Assembly (NCBI RefSeq): GCF_001021975.1
Contig: NZ_CP009928.1
Span: forward strand, 1,674,001-1,738,000
Reading direction: 5' to 3'
Length of the DNA stretch: 64,000 nt
DNA from: Chryseobacterium gallinarum
GTDB lineage: Bacteria; Bacteroidota; Bacteroidia; Flavobacteriales; Weeksellaceae
The notes beneath the pieces are model-generated. The model saw only the letters and a program-made list of their open reading frames with translations, was not told the origin of the DNA and did no database searches. Each line of letters begins with the position of its first letter. Position 1 is the stretch's first letter. Both the position numbers and the translations under genes were made by a program. Below, piece by piece: positions 44,276 to 53,320 of this stretch.

Positions 44276-45313
44276 TCAATTAAAAACCTGGTTTTCCTGC
44301 TCCTGGACCCTGATAAATGTAGTTCGTTTAGAAAGTTCCTTCAATTGGGAAGCTCCCACATACGTACACGTAGAACGTACCCCACCTAAAATATCTTTCA
44401 CGGTTTCCGAAACAGGACCCTTATAGGCTACTTTTACAGTTTTTCCTTCAGAAGCACGGTATTCTGCTACGCCTCCGGAATGTTTATCCATAGCTGTTTT
44501 AGAGCTCATCCCATAAAATAAACGGTATTTTTTACCATTTTCTTCAATCATTTCTCCGCCGCTTTCATCATGGCCGGCAAACATTCCGCCCAGCATCACA
44601 AAATCTGCGCCACCACCAAAGGCTTTCGCTACGTCTCCGGGAACTTTACAGCCTCCATCCGCGATGATATGGCCGCCTAATCCATGAGCAGCATCAGCAC
44701 ACTCAATAATAGCAGAAAGCTGAGGATATCCCACTCCTGTTTTTACACGGGTAGTACACACTGAGCCTGGCCCTATTCCTACTTTAATAATATCTGCCCC
44801 TACCAGCAGAAGCTCTTCTACCATTTCTCCTGTAACCACATTGCCGGCAATAATGATTTTATCCGGAAAATTGGCCCTTGCCCGCTTCACAAAGTCAACG
44901 AAATGCTCAGAATAACCATTTGCCACATCTATACAGAGAAACTCGATTTTCGGATGCTTTTCAAGGATGTGCCTGATTTTTTCTTCATCAGCTTTTCCCG
45001 TTCCGGTGCTTAGGGCAATATATTGATGGATACTTTCCGGCTGGCTTTCCAGGAAACGGCTCCATTCCTCAGGAGTATAATGCTTATGAATGGCAGTGAT
45101 AATCTGTTCTTTAGCTAGCTCAGCGGCCATTTCAAAAGTTCCTACCGTATCCATATTGGCAGCAATCACCGGAATACCTTTCCATTTTTTCTTGGTATGT
45201 CGGAATGTAAATTCTCTTTCAAGATTTACTTCTGAACGGGATTTTAATGTAGACCGTTTCGGACGGAACATTACATCCTTAAACCCCAGTTTTATGTCAT
45301 ATTCTATGCGCAT
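44276..45313 (-). CDS. guaC: GMP reductase
   Basis: 345 residues, the length of GuaC and without the CBS insertion of IMP dehydrogenase. [21 protein letters not shown] opens it (near 9-29), [13 protein letters not shown] is near 50, catalytic Cys in [20 protein letters not shown] near 187, and [26 protein letters not shown] near 217. It reduces GMP to IMP and ammonia with NADPH, balancing purine pools. Solitary, divergent from the Lgt-like operon. Confidence 0.93.
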   Translation of the reverse strand: MRIEYDIKLGFKDVMFRPKRSTLKSRSEVNLEREFTFRHTKKKWKGIPVIAANMDTVGTFEMAAELAKEQIITAIHKHYTPEEWSRFLESQPESIHQYIALSTGTGKADEEKIRHILEKHPKIEFLCIDVANGYSEHFVDFVKRARANFPDKIIIAGNVVTGEMVEELLLVGADIIKVGIGPGSVCTTRVKTGVGYPQLSAIIECADAAHGLGGHIIADGGCKVPGDVAKAFGGGADFVMLGGMFAGHDESGGEMIEENGKKYRLFYGMSSKTAMDKHSGGVAEYRASEGKTVKVAYKGPVSETVKDILGGVRSTCTYVGASQLKELSKRTTFIRVQEQENQVFN

Positions 45314-45374
45314 TTTATAATTATTTATCAGAATAAAGGTAGTAAATATTCTGAAATGGATTATTTTTGAGGCA

Positions 45375-46130
45375 ATGGATTTTCCTGTAACTTTTCATAT
45401 TTTCGGTAAAACGGTTCTTGCTCATCCTCTATTTGAAGCGGTTGGAATGTTTTTGGGAATGCGCTATTATTTCTATCTTAAGCGGAAATCCAAAGAGAAA
45501 TTGTCTTTCAACACTTCTGCTGCAGTTTTAATCGGAGCTACAGCAGGCGCTTTAATAGGCTCCAAATTAATCGGAAACCTGGAAAATCCTTATGTCCTGT
45601 TTGAAAACTTCAGTATTCGGAAATTCTGGTCTAATAATACGATTGTTGGAGGCCTTGCCTTTGGGCTGATCGGGGTAGAGCTGGCGAAAAAAATAGTACA
45701 CCACAAGGAAAGTACAGGAGATCTGATTGTTTTTCCCTTAATGTTTGCGATGATAATAGGAAGAATAGGCTGTTTTCTTACAGGAATCTATGAAGAAACC
45801 TATGGCATTCCCACCAGATCGGTCTTTGGGATGTACCTGGGTGATCAGTACCTGAGACATCCGGTTGCCCTTTACGAAATCGGGTTTTTAATGATGCTTT
45901 GGATTGTACTGCAATATATTCAGAATCAGAAGAAACACCGTTCCGGTTTTATCTTTCAGCTGTTTATGCTGAGCTATTTTATCTTTAGATTCTTTCTGGA
46001 TTTTATCAAACCCCGGATAGAAATCATAGGAAATCTCGGCACCATTCAGCTGGTATGTTTATGTGTTATTATTTACTACATTTATCAGATTAAAAACACC
46101 CGGTCTTTATATTTAAAATATTCAAGATGA
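45375..46130 (+). CDS. Lgt-family integral membrane protein (non-canonical)
   Basis: 251 residues with about seven transmembrane helices. It resembles prolipoprotein diacylglyceryl transferase: [16 protein letters not shown] near 93, the signature [18 protein letters not shown] near 131, HPVALYE near 160, and a final [10 protein letters not shown]. The usual Lgt GRIGNFxNxE form is altered to GRIGCF. It is therefore a paralogue whose role may differ from lipoprotein maturation. Its stop overlaps the next start by four bases (ATGA), and a Tes-like radical SAM gene follows, so a lipid-transfer step tied to a radical lipid modification is plausible. Confidence 0.82.
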   Translation: MDFPVTFHIFGKTVLAHPLFEAVGMFLGMRYYFYLKRKSKEKLSFNTSAAVLIGATAGALIGSKLIGNLENPYVLFENFSIRKFWSNNTIVGGLAFGLIGVELAKKIVHHKESTGDLIVFPLMFAMIIGRIGCFLTGIYEETYGIPTRSVFGMYLGDQYLRHPVALYEIGFLMMLWIVLQYIQNQKKHRSGFIFQLFMLSYFIFRFFLDFIKPRIEIIGNLGTIQLVCLCVIIYYIYQIKNTRSLYLKYSR

Positions 46131-46363
46131 AAACTTTAACCATTTTAGAAGCTGGCAACCTTGCCGGAGTTGTCATTATGATCATTGGAATAATCATTTT
46201 AGGTGCCTTATTTATTTCGGTGATCGCTACCTTCGTAGTGAAACTCATTTATGAGTGGAAGGGAGACAGGAAATTCAGTAAAAAACAATTTATACAAACC
46301 ATGTTAATATGCCTGCTGGTCTGTGGTCTGATCAGCGGATATATCTGTGGTGGAGGATTTTAA
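46127..46363 (+). CDS. Small two-helix membrane protein
   Basis: 78 residues, two transmembrane helices at about 10-36 and 57-75 separated by a basic loop (KLIYEWKGDRKFSKKQF). No family recognised. Overlap with the Lgt-like gene and nine-base spacing to the radical SAM gene place it firmly in that operon. It may be an accessory subunit or a membrane anchor for the radical SAM enzyme. Function unknown. Confidence 0.7.
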   Translation: MKTLTILEAGNLAGVVIMIIGIIILGALFISVIATFVVKLIYEWKGDRKFSKKQFIQTMLICLLVCGLISGYICGGGF

Positions 46364-46372
46364 AACTTAATT

Positions 46373-47776
46373 ATGCCCATAAGAAATTATACTTATTACG
46401 ATTATACAATCAGCTTGTGCCCGGAATGTCTTAAAAGGGTGGGAGCAAAAATCATCATAGAAGATGAAGCTGTTTTTATGACTAAAAGATGTCCGGAGCA
46501 TGGTTTTTTTAAAACCAAAATAGCTTCAGATGTTCATTACTACAAAAACATCCGGAATTATAATAAAGCTTCAGAGATGCCCCTTCATTTTGGAACGGAT
46601 GTAGAATACGGGTGTCCCTATGATTGTGGGCTTTGCGTAGATCATGAGCAACACAGCTGTCTTTCGATTGTGGAAGTTACAGACCGGTGTAATCTGACCT
46701 GTCCTACCTGTTATGCCATGTCTTCTCCGCATTATGGCAGTCACAGAAGCCTGGAGGAAATAGAAGCCATGTTTGATGTCATTGTAAAGAATGAAGGCGA
46801 ACCTGATGTTGTTCAGATCAGTGGAGGAGAACCAACCATTCATCCGGAGTTCTTCAAAATTATGGATATCGCAAAATCCAAACCCATTAAACACCTGATG
46901 CTTAATACCAATGGGATAAGGATTGCCAATGATCCTGGTTTTGCAGAAAAACTGGCTACTTATGCTCCCGAATTTGAGGTATATCTTCAGTTTGATTCTT
47001 TTAAGCCGGAAGTACTGGAGGATTTCAGGGGAAAAGACCTTACCTCTGTCCGTATGAAAGCTCTTGAAAAGCTGAATGAACTTAATCTTTCCACGACATT
47101 AGTTATTGTTCTGCAAAAAGGAAAAAATATTGATGAAATCGGGAAAATTATTGAATTTGCGCTGAAGCAGAAATGTGTAAGAGGAATTACGTTCCAACCG
47201 GTGGAAATAGCAGGAAGAAACAGGGATGATTCTGCGCGGGAGAAAATTACATTAACGGAGGTCCGGCAAGAAATCCTTAATCAGTTTCCACTTTTAAATT
47301 CAGATGATATCATTCCGGTTCCATGCAACCCTGATGCGCTGGCAATGGGCTATATATTAAAACTTGGAGGTGAAGTTATTCCCTTGACACGGTATATTAA
47401 TCCTGCAGACCTATTGAACAATGAATCCAGAAATACGATTGTCTATGAACAGGATACAGGACTTCATATGCAGTTGCTTGATATATTCAGTACAGGGATT
47501 TCTGTAGATAAAGTAAAGCCTAAAGTGAACCAGTTATTGTGCTGTCTTCCTGAAGTATGTGCCCCTGATTTGGATTATGATAATCTGTTCAGAATTATTA
47601 TTATGAATTTTATGGACGCCCATGATTTTGATGTTCGTGCTGTAAAAAAATCATGTGTTCATATCGTCAACAAGGATTTGAAGCTAATTCCGTTTGAAAC
47701 CATGAACCTTTTCTACAGGGATGATAAAAAAAGTTATTTAGAAGAACTGAGAAAAGAAGATAAGGTATTATTCTAA
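46373..47776 (+). CDS. Radical SAM protein of the tetraether-lipid-synthase-like (MJ0619) type
   Basis: 467 residues. The N-terminus has a CPECL motif (Cys16, Cys19) and RCPEHG (Cys40), then GCPYDCGLC (Cys81, 85, 88) and SCL (Cys96). The radical SAM cluster follows as CNLTCPTC (Cys106, 110, 113), with SGGEPTIHPEF near 150. A C-terminal Cys set (CCLPEVC near 400, Cys430) completes it. This multi-cluster layout is that of archaeal Tes, which joins lipid tails, and of its bacterial relatives. The reaction here is unknown; coupling to an Lgt-like protein points to a lipid substrate. Third gene of the operon. Confidence 0.85.
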   Translation: MPIRNYTYYDYTISLCPECLKRVGAKIIIEDEAVFMTKRCPEHGFFKTKIASDVHYYKNIRNYNKASEMPLHFGTDVEYGCPYDCGLCVDHEQHSCLSIVEVTDRCNLTCPTCYAMSSPHYGSHRSLEEIEAMFDVIVKNEGEPDVVQISGGEPTIHPEFFKIMDIAKSKPIKHLMLNTNGIRIANDPGFAEKLATYAPEFEVYLQFDSFKPEVLEDFRGKDLTSVRMKALEKLNELNLSTTLVIVLQKGKNIDEIGKIIEFALKQKCVRGITFQPVEIAGRNRDDSAREKITLTEVRQEILNQFPLLNSDDIIPVPCNPDALAMGYILKLGGEVIPLTRYINPADLLNNESRNTIVYEQDTGLHMQLLDIFSTGISVDKVKPKVNQLLCCLPEVCAPDLDYDNLFRIIIMNFMDAHDFDVRAVKKSCVHIVNKDLKLIPFETMNLFYRDDKKSYLEELRKEDKVLF

Positions 47777-47828
47777 CATAGAAGTAAATTGGTCTTTCTA
47801 TTGAATTTCTATATTTTTACGCGTAAAC

Positions 47829-47936
47829 ATCTGTGATTATCTGCAAAAATCTGTGATTAATCAAAGAATTTAATTTTCCCACTTCACAGATGATTGCACA
47901 TAAATGAAATCTGTGTTATCTGTATAATCTGCGTGA
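47829..47936. repeat. Degenerate ATCTGTGATTA spacer repeat
   Basis: ATCTGTGATTA occurs at 47829-47839 and 47849-47859. A variant ATCTGTGTTATCTG starts at 47909, and CACAGAT in reverse is at 47885-47891. This looks like a decayed dispersed spacer repeat. No gene fits between 47777 and 47942. Confidence 0.4.
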
Positions 47937-47942
47937 GATAAA

Positions 47943-47971
47943 AAAAGCGTGAAATTTGATTTCACGCTTTT
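47943..47971. terminator. Terminator between the radical SAM gene and surE
   Basis: AAAAGCGTGAAAT (47943-47955), TTG loop, ATTTCACGCTTTT (47959-47971). Works for surE on the minus strand and possibly for the convergent operon. Confidence 0.85.
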
Positions 47972-47989
47972 CTATTTTAAATAACAGTA

Positions 47990-48778
47990 TTATTTAGACT
48001 CTTTTACAGTGTCAAAAACCATTACTTCTTCCAAGGTTTTCATATATTCATACGCAGTAAGATCAAACTTCACGGGTACGATAGAAATATATCCGTTTGC
48101 CAAAGCCGTTTCATCTGCATCTTCAGATTCATCCATATTGTTGAAATACCCTGTAAGCCAGTAATATTTTTTACCATGCGGATTTATTCTTTCATCAAAG
48201 CTTTCTTCCCATTTCGCATGAGCCTGTTTACAGACTTTTACTCCCTTGATTTCTTCTGCAGGAAGCTTCGGGATATTAACATTAAGAACTATTCCTCTAG
48301 GCATTGGATTTTCCAATGTTCTTCTTACAATATTCTGAATATATTCTTTAGCCTGGGTAAAATCTGCTTCCCAGCTGAAATCAAGTAATGAAAATCCAAT
48401 GGCAGGAATGCCTTCTACTCCTGCTTCTACAGCCGCAGACATGGTTCCTGAATAAATGACATTAATTGACGAGTTGGCTCCATGATTAATTCCCGAAACG
48501 ACAATATCAGGTCTTCTTTTCAGGATCTTATCAAGAGCCATCTTTACACAATCCACGGGTGTTCCGCTACAGGAATAGTCAGTCTGGGGACCATCAAGAG
48601 TGACCTCTTCATAGCTTAAGGTAGAATTAATGGTGATGGCATGACCTTTTCCGCTTTGAGGAGAATTTGGAGCTACTACAACGACTTCTCCGATTTCATT
48701 CATAAAATTAATTAGATTCCTGATGCCGGGCGCTGTAATTCCATCATCATTAGTAACCAGAATAAGTGGTCTTTCCAT
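47990..48778 (-). CDS. surE: 5'/3'-nucleotidase SurE
   Basis: 262 residues from the ATG at 48778 (MERPLILVTNDDGI); the frame is open further up to 48820 but family members start at this point. LVTNDDGITAPGIRNL at 6-21, VAPNSPQSGKGHAIT near 38, SGTPVDCVKMAL near 70 and VSGINHGANSSINVIYSGTMSAA near 90 are all intact, including the metal ligands DD, Ser and Asn. It dephosphorylates nucleoside monophosphates and is linked to stationary-phase survival. Solitary gene. Confidence 0.93.
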   Translation of the reverse strand: MERPLILVTNDDGITAPGIRNLINFMNEIGEVVVVAPNSPQSGKGHAITINSTLSYEEVTLDGPQTDYSCSGTPVDCVKMALDKILKRRPDIVVSGINHGANSSINVIYSGTMSAAVEAGVEGIPAIGFSLLDFSWEADFTQAKEYIQNIVRRTLENPMPRGIVLNVNIPKLPAEEIKGVKVCKQAHAKWEESFDERINPHGKKYYWLTGYFNNMDESEDADETALANGYISIVPVKFDLTAYEYMKTLEEVMVFDTVKESK

Positions 48779-49093
48779 ATAGTATTTAAATTTTTTAATA
48801 TTACAGGATTGTTTGTTCATTTTTTTGAATAGAACAAAAGAAACCTACCTACAAATGTAGTTAAAAATAACCTGTTATAAAATATTCAATGTATTATAAA
48901 CAGGTGTGTTATCTAAAAAAATGAGTCGGGAAAGTAAAAGACAGGAGATGGAATAGCGGATATAAGGTAAAAAAAACATCAGTACTCCACAGATGCTTTA
49001 TTTTCTGGATAATATCGATATACTACAGCTGAAATAAAACATCTGTTAAAGCCTGATATTAAAATCGGATGAATTTTTTGATGATAAACTGAA

Positions 49094-49306
<213 letters not shown>

Positions 49307-49512
49307 TTATGCCTTTTATAGTATAAATTATATTTTTCTTACATCTTATTTTTGATTTTTAAATAAAAATTAACTCGTTGTAAAGTAAAACAGGCGGCAA
49401 TTTACAGCCTTGTTATCCAGATAAAAGCTCCTGATCATAGGATATGTTTGAAATAGTGCTTATTATTTTAATAAAAATAGCCAAAACTATTCGGTATTTA
49501 TAAATAAGGTAT

Positions 49513-49520
49513 TAAATTTG
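49513..49520 (+). promoter_or_regulatory. Candidate -7 element of the C-terminal processing protease gene
   Basis: TAAATTTG matches TAnnTTTG, giving a leader of about 70 bases. No clear TTG is at the -33 position, so an activator may be needed or the element may be chance. Confidence 0.4.
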
Positions 49521-49597
49521 ATCGTTTGTAACAGCACCAGCAATATTGCTACTAATTACAATACTTAGATTAAAAAATAATAAATACAAGACAGTTT

Positions 49598-51727
49598 ATG
49601 TGGAAAAATTTCAAACTGAATAAATTTTTACTCCTAATTCCATTAACCAGTCTAATGTTTTGTTTCAACTCGCCAAAGAATGACGATGAAAAGATGCAAA
49701 CAATAATGGTGAGCGTAAAAAATACACTTTCTTATCTGCATTATAGCCCGAAAACGATTAATGATGCCTATTCGAAAGACGTTTATAAGCATTATTTCGA
49801 GTTGGTAGACCCTGCTAAAAGATATTTCCTGCAATCTGATATGGATGAATTCAGCAAGCATGAAACAAAACTTGATGATTACATCAGCCAGGGAGATCTT
49901 AGCTTCTATAAGCTCACTATCGACAGATTATATCAAAGGGTGGATGAGATTGATAAAATCACACAGGATATTTTCAGCAAGCCGATCAATTTACAGGAAG
50001 ATGAAACCCTTACTCTTGAGCCGAAACTTAAAAAGACTCCAGCCAATAAGCAGGAACAGTATAATGAGTGGAAGAAGTTTATTAAATACAATATTCTTCA
50101 GGAAATTGAATCAATGAACAGTAAGGAAGAAGCTCAGAAAGAGAAAAAAGATTCCATTCAGAAATATAAGCTTAAAGATACCATCAAGCTGAAAATTTTA
50201 ACGCCTGATGAGAAAATAAAAAAAGCAACTGATGAAGTGAAAGATCTTGTAAAAGATACCTTTACCAGATTTAAGAAAAGAAAGAAAATGGATTGGTTTA
50301 CTGTGTATATGAATGCATATACTGAAGTATTTGATCCTCATACCAACTATTACTCTCCAAAAGATAAAGAAGATTTTGATACTCAGTTTACAGGAAAAGT
50401 AATTGGAATCGGGGCCATTATTCAGGAGAAAAAAGGAAATCTTTACTTGGGTGCCCTTACCATTGGTGCACCGGCATGGAAATCCAAACAGCTTTCAGAA
50501 GGAGATAAGATCTTAAAGGTAAAATCCAAGCCTAAAGATGATGCTGTGAATGTAGTGGGAATGCTGTCTGATGAAGCTGTGCGCCTGATCAGAGGAGAAA
50601 AAGGAACCCCGGTTACCCTTACCGTTCAGAAAAAAGACGGTTCGATAAAGGATGTAACTATGATCCGTGAAGAAGTAGCTATTGAAGATACTTTTGCAAG
50701 AAGTATTGTAGTAAATGCCCCGAACGGGAAAAAGTATGGCTTTATCAATTTACCAAGCTTCAATGCAGATTTTGAAAACTCTAAAGGAAGGAATGCTTCA
50801 GATGATATTAAAAATGAGATCATTAAACTTAAAGCCCAGAATATTGAAGGAATTGTTCTTGATCTTAGAAATAACGGGGGAGGCTCTTTAACGGAAGTAG
50901 GGGATATTATGGGGCTTTTCATGGATGCCGGCCCTTATGTTCAGGTAAAAGACGGAAACGGGAAAATACAGACCTTAAAGAACAAATATGAAGCTCCGAT
51001 CTGGGCAGGTCCTCTTGTGATCATGCAAAATGAGCTTTCAGCATCAGCGTCAGAAATTTTAGCAGGTGTAATGCAGGATTATGGCAGGGCTATGGTCATT
51101 GGATCCCCACAATCTTTCGGAAAAGGTACCGTACAGACATTTGTTGACCTGAACAGATTCCTGAATACGGAAGATGATTTTGGTTCTTTAAAGCTTACTA
51201 TACAGAAGTTCTATAGAGTGACTGGAGAATCTACACAGAGAAAAGGGATTGTTTCCGATATACAGATGAAAGACTTCTTTACCTATGCTGAGGTAGGAGA
51301 GCGCTATGATGATTTTGCATTAGCATGGGACAAAATTCCGGCTACAAAATTCCAGAAACTGAATTATTTCAATATTCAGGCACTGGAAAAGGCAAGTGCA
51401 GACAGAATGGCTAAAAACAGTAATTATCAGCTGTTACTGGAATCTGCCCAGTGGAGGGAAAAACTGGATAAAGAAGAAACAATTACGCTGAATATCAATA
51501 AATTCAATGAGCTGATGAAACACAGAAAATCTCAGATTGAAAAATTCAAGGCTTTAACCAAATTTGAGAATGGGCTTCAGTTTGTGATGTATCCAAGTGA
51601 AATAGAAAGAGAGAAAAAAGATGAAGCTTTCAAGAAAAAATCTGAGATGTGGATTAAAAATCTTAAAAAAGATCTTTATCTCCAGGAAGCAATGAATATT
51701 GTATCAGATATGGGAGCAAAATCATAA
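49598..51727 (+). CDS. Carboxy-terminal processing peptidase (Tsp/Prc, S41A)
   Basis: 709 residues with an N-terminal signal or membrane anchor (LLLIPLTSLMFCFNS; the Cys may be lipidated). An N-terminal helical Tsp domain (about 35-230) leads to a PDZ domain near 255-345 (GIGAIIQEKKGNLYLGALTIGAPA). The S41 catalytic domain follows: VLDLRNNGGGSLTEV near 422, nucleophile Ser in ELSASASEILAGVMQDYGRAMVIG near 480, Lys in SFGKGTVQ near 507. The C-terminal DUF3340-type region ends it. Tail-specific proteases degrade or process periplasmic proteins. Single gene with a strong terminator. Confidence 0.93.
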   Translation: MWKNFKLNKFLLLIPLTSLMFCFNSPKNDDEKMQTIMVSVKNTLSYLHYSPKTINDAYSKDVYKHYFELVDPAKRYFLQSDMDEFSKHETKLDDYISQGDLSFYKLTIDRLYQRVDEIDKITQDIFSKPINLQEDETLTLEPKLKKTPANKQEQYNEWKKFIKYNILQEIESMNSKEEAQKEKKDSIQKYKLKDTIKLKILTPDEKIKKATDEVKDLVKDTFTRFKKRKKMDWFTVYMNAYTEVFDPHTNYYSPKDKEDFDTQFTGKVIGIGAIIQEKKGNLYLGALTIGAPAWKSKQLSEGDKILKVKSKPKDDAVNVVGMLSDEAVRLIRGEKGTPVTLTVQKKDGSIKDVTMIREEVAIEDTFARSIVVNAPNGKKYGFINLPSFNADFENSKGRNASDDIKNEIIKLKAQNIEGIVLDLRNNGGGSLTEVGDIMGLFMDAGPYVQVKDGNGKIQTLKNKYEAPIWAGPLVIMQNELSASASEILAGVMQDYGRAMVIGSPQSFGKGTVQTFVDLNRFLNTEDDFGSLKLTIQKFYRVTGESTQRKGIVSDIQMKDFFTYAEVGERYDDFALAWDKIPATKFQKLNYFNIQALEKASADRMAKNSNYQLLLESAQWREKLDKEETITLNINKFNELMKHRKSQIEKFKALTKFENGLQFVMYPSEIEREKKDEAFKKKSEMWIKNLKKDLYLQEAMNIVSDMGAKS

Positions 51728-51730
51728 CAT

Positions 51731-51764
51731 AAAAAATCCGCTAATGAAAATTAGCGGATTTTTT
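51731..51764. terminator. Terminator between the protease gene and sodC
   Basis: AATCCGCTAAT (51735-51745), GAAA loop, ATTAGCGGATT (51750-51760), A-run before and T-run after. Suits both convergent genes. Confidence 0.9.
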
Positions 51765-51779
51765 ATTGTAACAGAAAGA

Positions 51780-52283
51780 TTACTTAATTTCTACACATCC
51801 CACACGTCCGCCTGCATTTCCTGTAGGCTGGGTATGGAAATCATCCGCTGCGGCATGTACAATAAGGCCTTTCCCGATAATGTTTTTAGACTCATCGGTA
51901 CAGCCTATACACCATTTATCGGTCTTGAAAGTTAATGTTGCATTTCCGTTCTGGTCAGCAACTAAATTTCCGATGTCTCCCATATGGAAGTGTTCAGCTC
52001 CCCATTTTCCATGGTCGTTTTTAGAAGGATTCCAGTGTCCTCCTGTAGAAGTGCCGTCTGCTGCAGAACAGTCTCCTTTTTCATGAATGTGTACTGCATG
52101 GATTCCAGGAGTAAGATTGGTGATATCCAACTTCATGATCACTTCATTTCCCTGTTGGGTAAACTTTGCTGTTCCTCCGGTTTGTGTTCCGCTCTTGGCG
52201 TTTACGGCATACGTTTTTGTTGTACCGCATGAAGCGGCTAAAAATGCGCAGCCTGCCAATAATGCTAATGTTTGTACTTTCAT
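51780..52283 (-). CDS. sodC: Cu/Zn superoxide dismutase, lipoprotein
   Basis: 167 residues. The lipoprotein signal peptide ends at FLAASCGTTK. Copper ligands are in HAVHIHEKGDC, the zinc-binding loop in GGHWNPSKNDHGKWGAEHFHMGD with its bridging His, and the last copper His in LIVHAAADDFHTQP. The C-terminal GGRVGCVEIK supplies the disulfide Cys. It converts superoxide to peroxide and oxygen in the periplasm or at the outer membrane. An extra CIGC pair near residue 124 is unusual for the family. Single gene. Confidence 0.92.
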   Translation of the reverse strand: MKVQTLALLAGCAFLAASCGTTKTYAVNAKSGTQTGGTAKFTQQGNEVIMKLDITNLTPGIHAVHIHEKGDCSAADGTSTGGHWNPSKNDHGKWGAEHFHMGDIGNLVADQNGNATLTFKTDKWCIGCTDESKNIIGKGLIVHAAADDFHTQPTGNAGGRVGCVEIK

Positions 52284-52505
52284 TTTAAATGATTTAAAGT
52301 GATTTTTATGATAAATTTATAAAAGATTTTCCAAAGGGCTTTATGATTTGATGCTTTTTTCATGAGTAAAGCCGGAATAAGCTTCGTTTCAAAAGGATAA
52401 AGATGAAGGTTAAAAAAGAATTTTTTATTTCCTTCACGATATTTTTTTAATTTTAGTAAAAAATAGAATAGCTCCAGTTGTAGGATTTCATTCCCCGGTA
52501 AACAT

Positions 52506-53144
52506 ATGGTCATTTTATATACTTTTATCAGCGAAGACAAGCATCAGGATCTTGTATGCCGGTATTTAAATACTTTTTCCGAAGCTTTTAAAAATAAAAT
52601 CCTGAAATACAGGAGATGGCAGGATGCTCAACTTTCACTTCTGGGAAGAGTCCTGTTACGACACGGATTGAAAAGCTATTACAATATTGAGGATGCTGAA
52701 ATTGGCTTTTTATCCGGTCATAAACCATTCCTGAAAGAGCATAATATTTACTTTAATATATCACATTCCAAAAACCTGGTTGCCTGTGCTATCTCGGATT
52801 TTCCTGTTGGAATCGATGTTGAATTTTCTGACCCTTCGATTAACTATCAGGATTTTAAATTTCAAATGACACCGGCAGAATTTGAGAACGTTGATGGTTC
52901 TGCTGACAAAATCAATACTTTCTTTACCTATTGGACAGAAAAAGAGGCGGTGATAAAAGCGCATGGTGACGGCATGATGATTCCTTTGGACTCTTTTGAA
53001 ATTTTACATAATGAGTGCAGTATTGATGGTAAAAAATTTTTTACAAAAAAAGTTTTTATTGATGAACAATATCTTAGCTGTATTGCCTCAAATGACCCGG
53101 TCATTAAAACTAAAGAGATTATTCTGGATAAGTTTTCAATGTAA
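52506..53144 (+). CDS. 4'-phosphopantetheinyl transferase (Sfp superfamily)
   Basis: 212 residues, Sfp-type two-lobe enzyme. RRWQDAQLSLLGRVLLRHGL near 37, NISHSKNLVACAIS near 84, GIDVEF near 103 and the signature FTYWTEKEAVIKAHGDGM near 140-157 carry the Mg-binding Asp/Glu and catalytic Lys. It transfers phosphopantetheine from CoA to acyl- or peptidyl-carrier proteins. No carrier-protein cluster is in the window. The spacer 53145-53320 before the TonB receptor includes a CTGAACA/TGTTCAG inverted repeat but no clear terminator. Confidence 0.88.
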   Translation: MVILYTFISEDKHQDLVCRYLNTFSEAFKNKILKYRRWQDAQLSLLGRVLLRHGLKSYYNIEDAEIGFLSGHKPFLKEHNIYFNISHSKNLVACAISDFPVGIDVEFSDPSINYQDFKFQMTPAEFENVDGSADKINTFFTYWTEKEAVIKAHGDGMMIPLDSFEILHNECSIDGKKFFTKKVFIDEQYLSCIASNDPVIKTKEIILDKFSM

Positions 53145-53320
53145 AAGGTTTCAGTCCCTCCCAACTGAACAAACGATCCTTCCGGGAACTGTTCAGAAAA
53201 AAGAAGTTGTAGCTGTATCCAGTGATTTCCCACTCGGGAACAAAAGAATGCCTTTCAGTAATATTTTTTTTACAGGAGTAGTTTTTCAGATTATTTTTGA
53301 TCCGGAAAACAATAACACCT

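Noticed and set aside
53164..53197. CTGAACA...TGTTCAG inverted repeat as a terminator after the phosphopantetheinyl transferase
   Set aside because: No T-run follows on either strand and the loop is long; it could be an operator, but nothing supports that.
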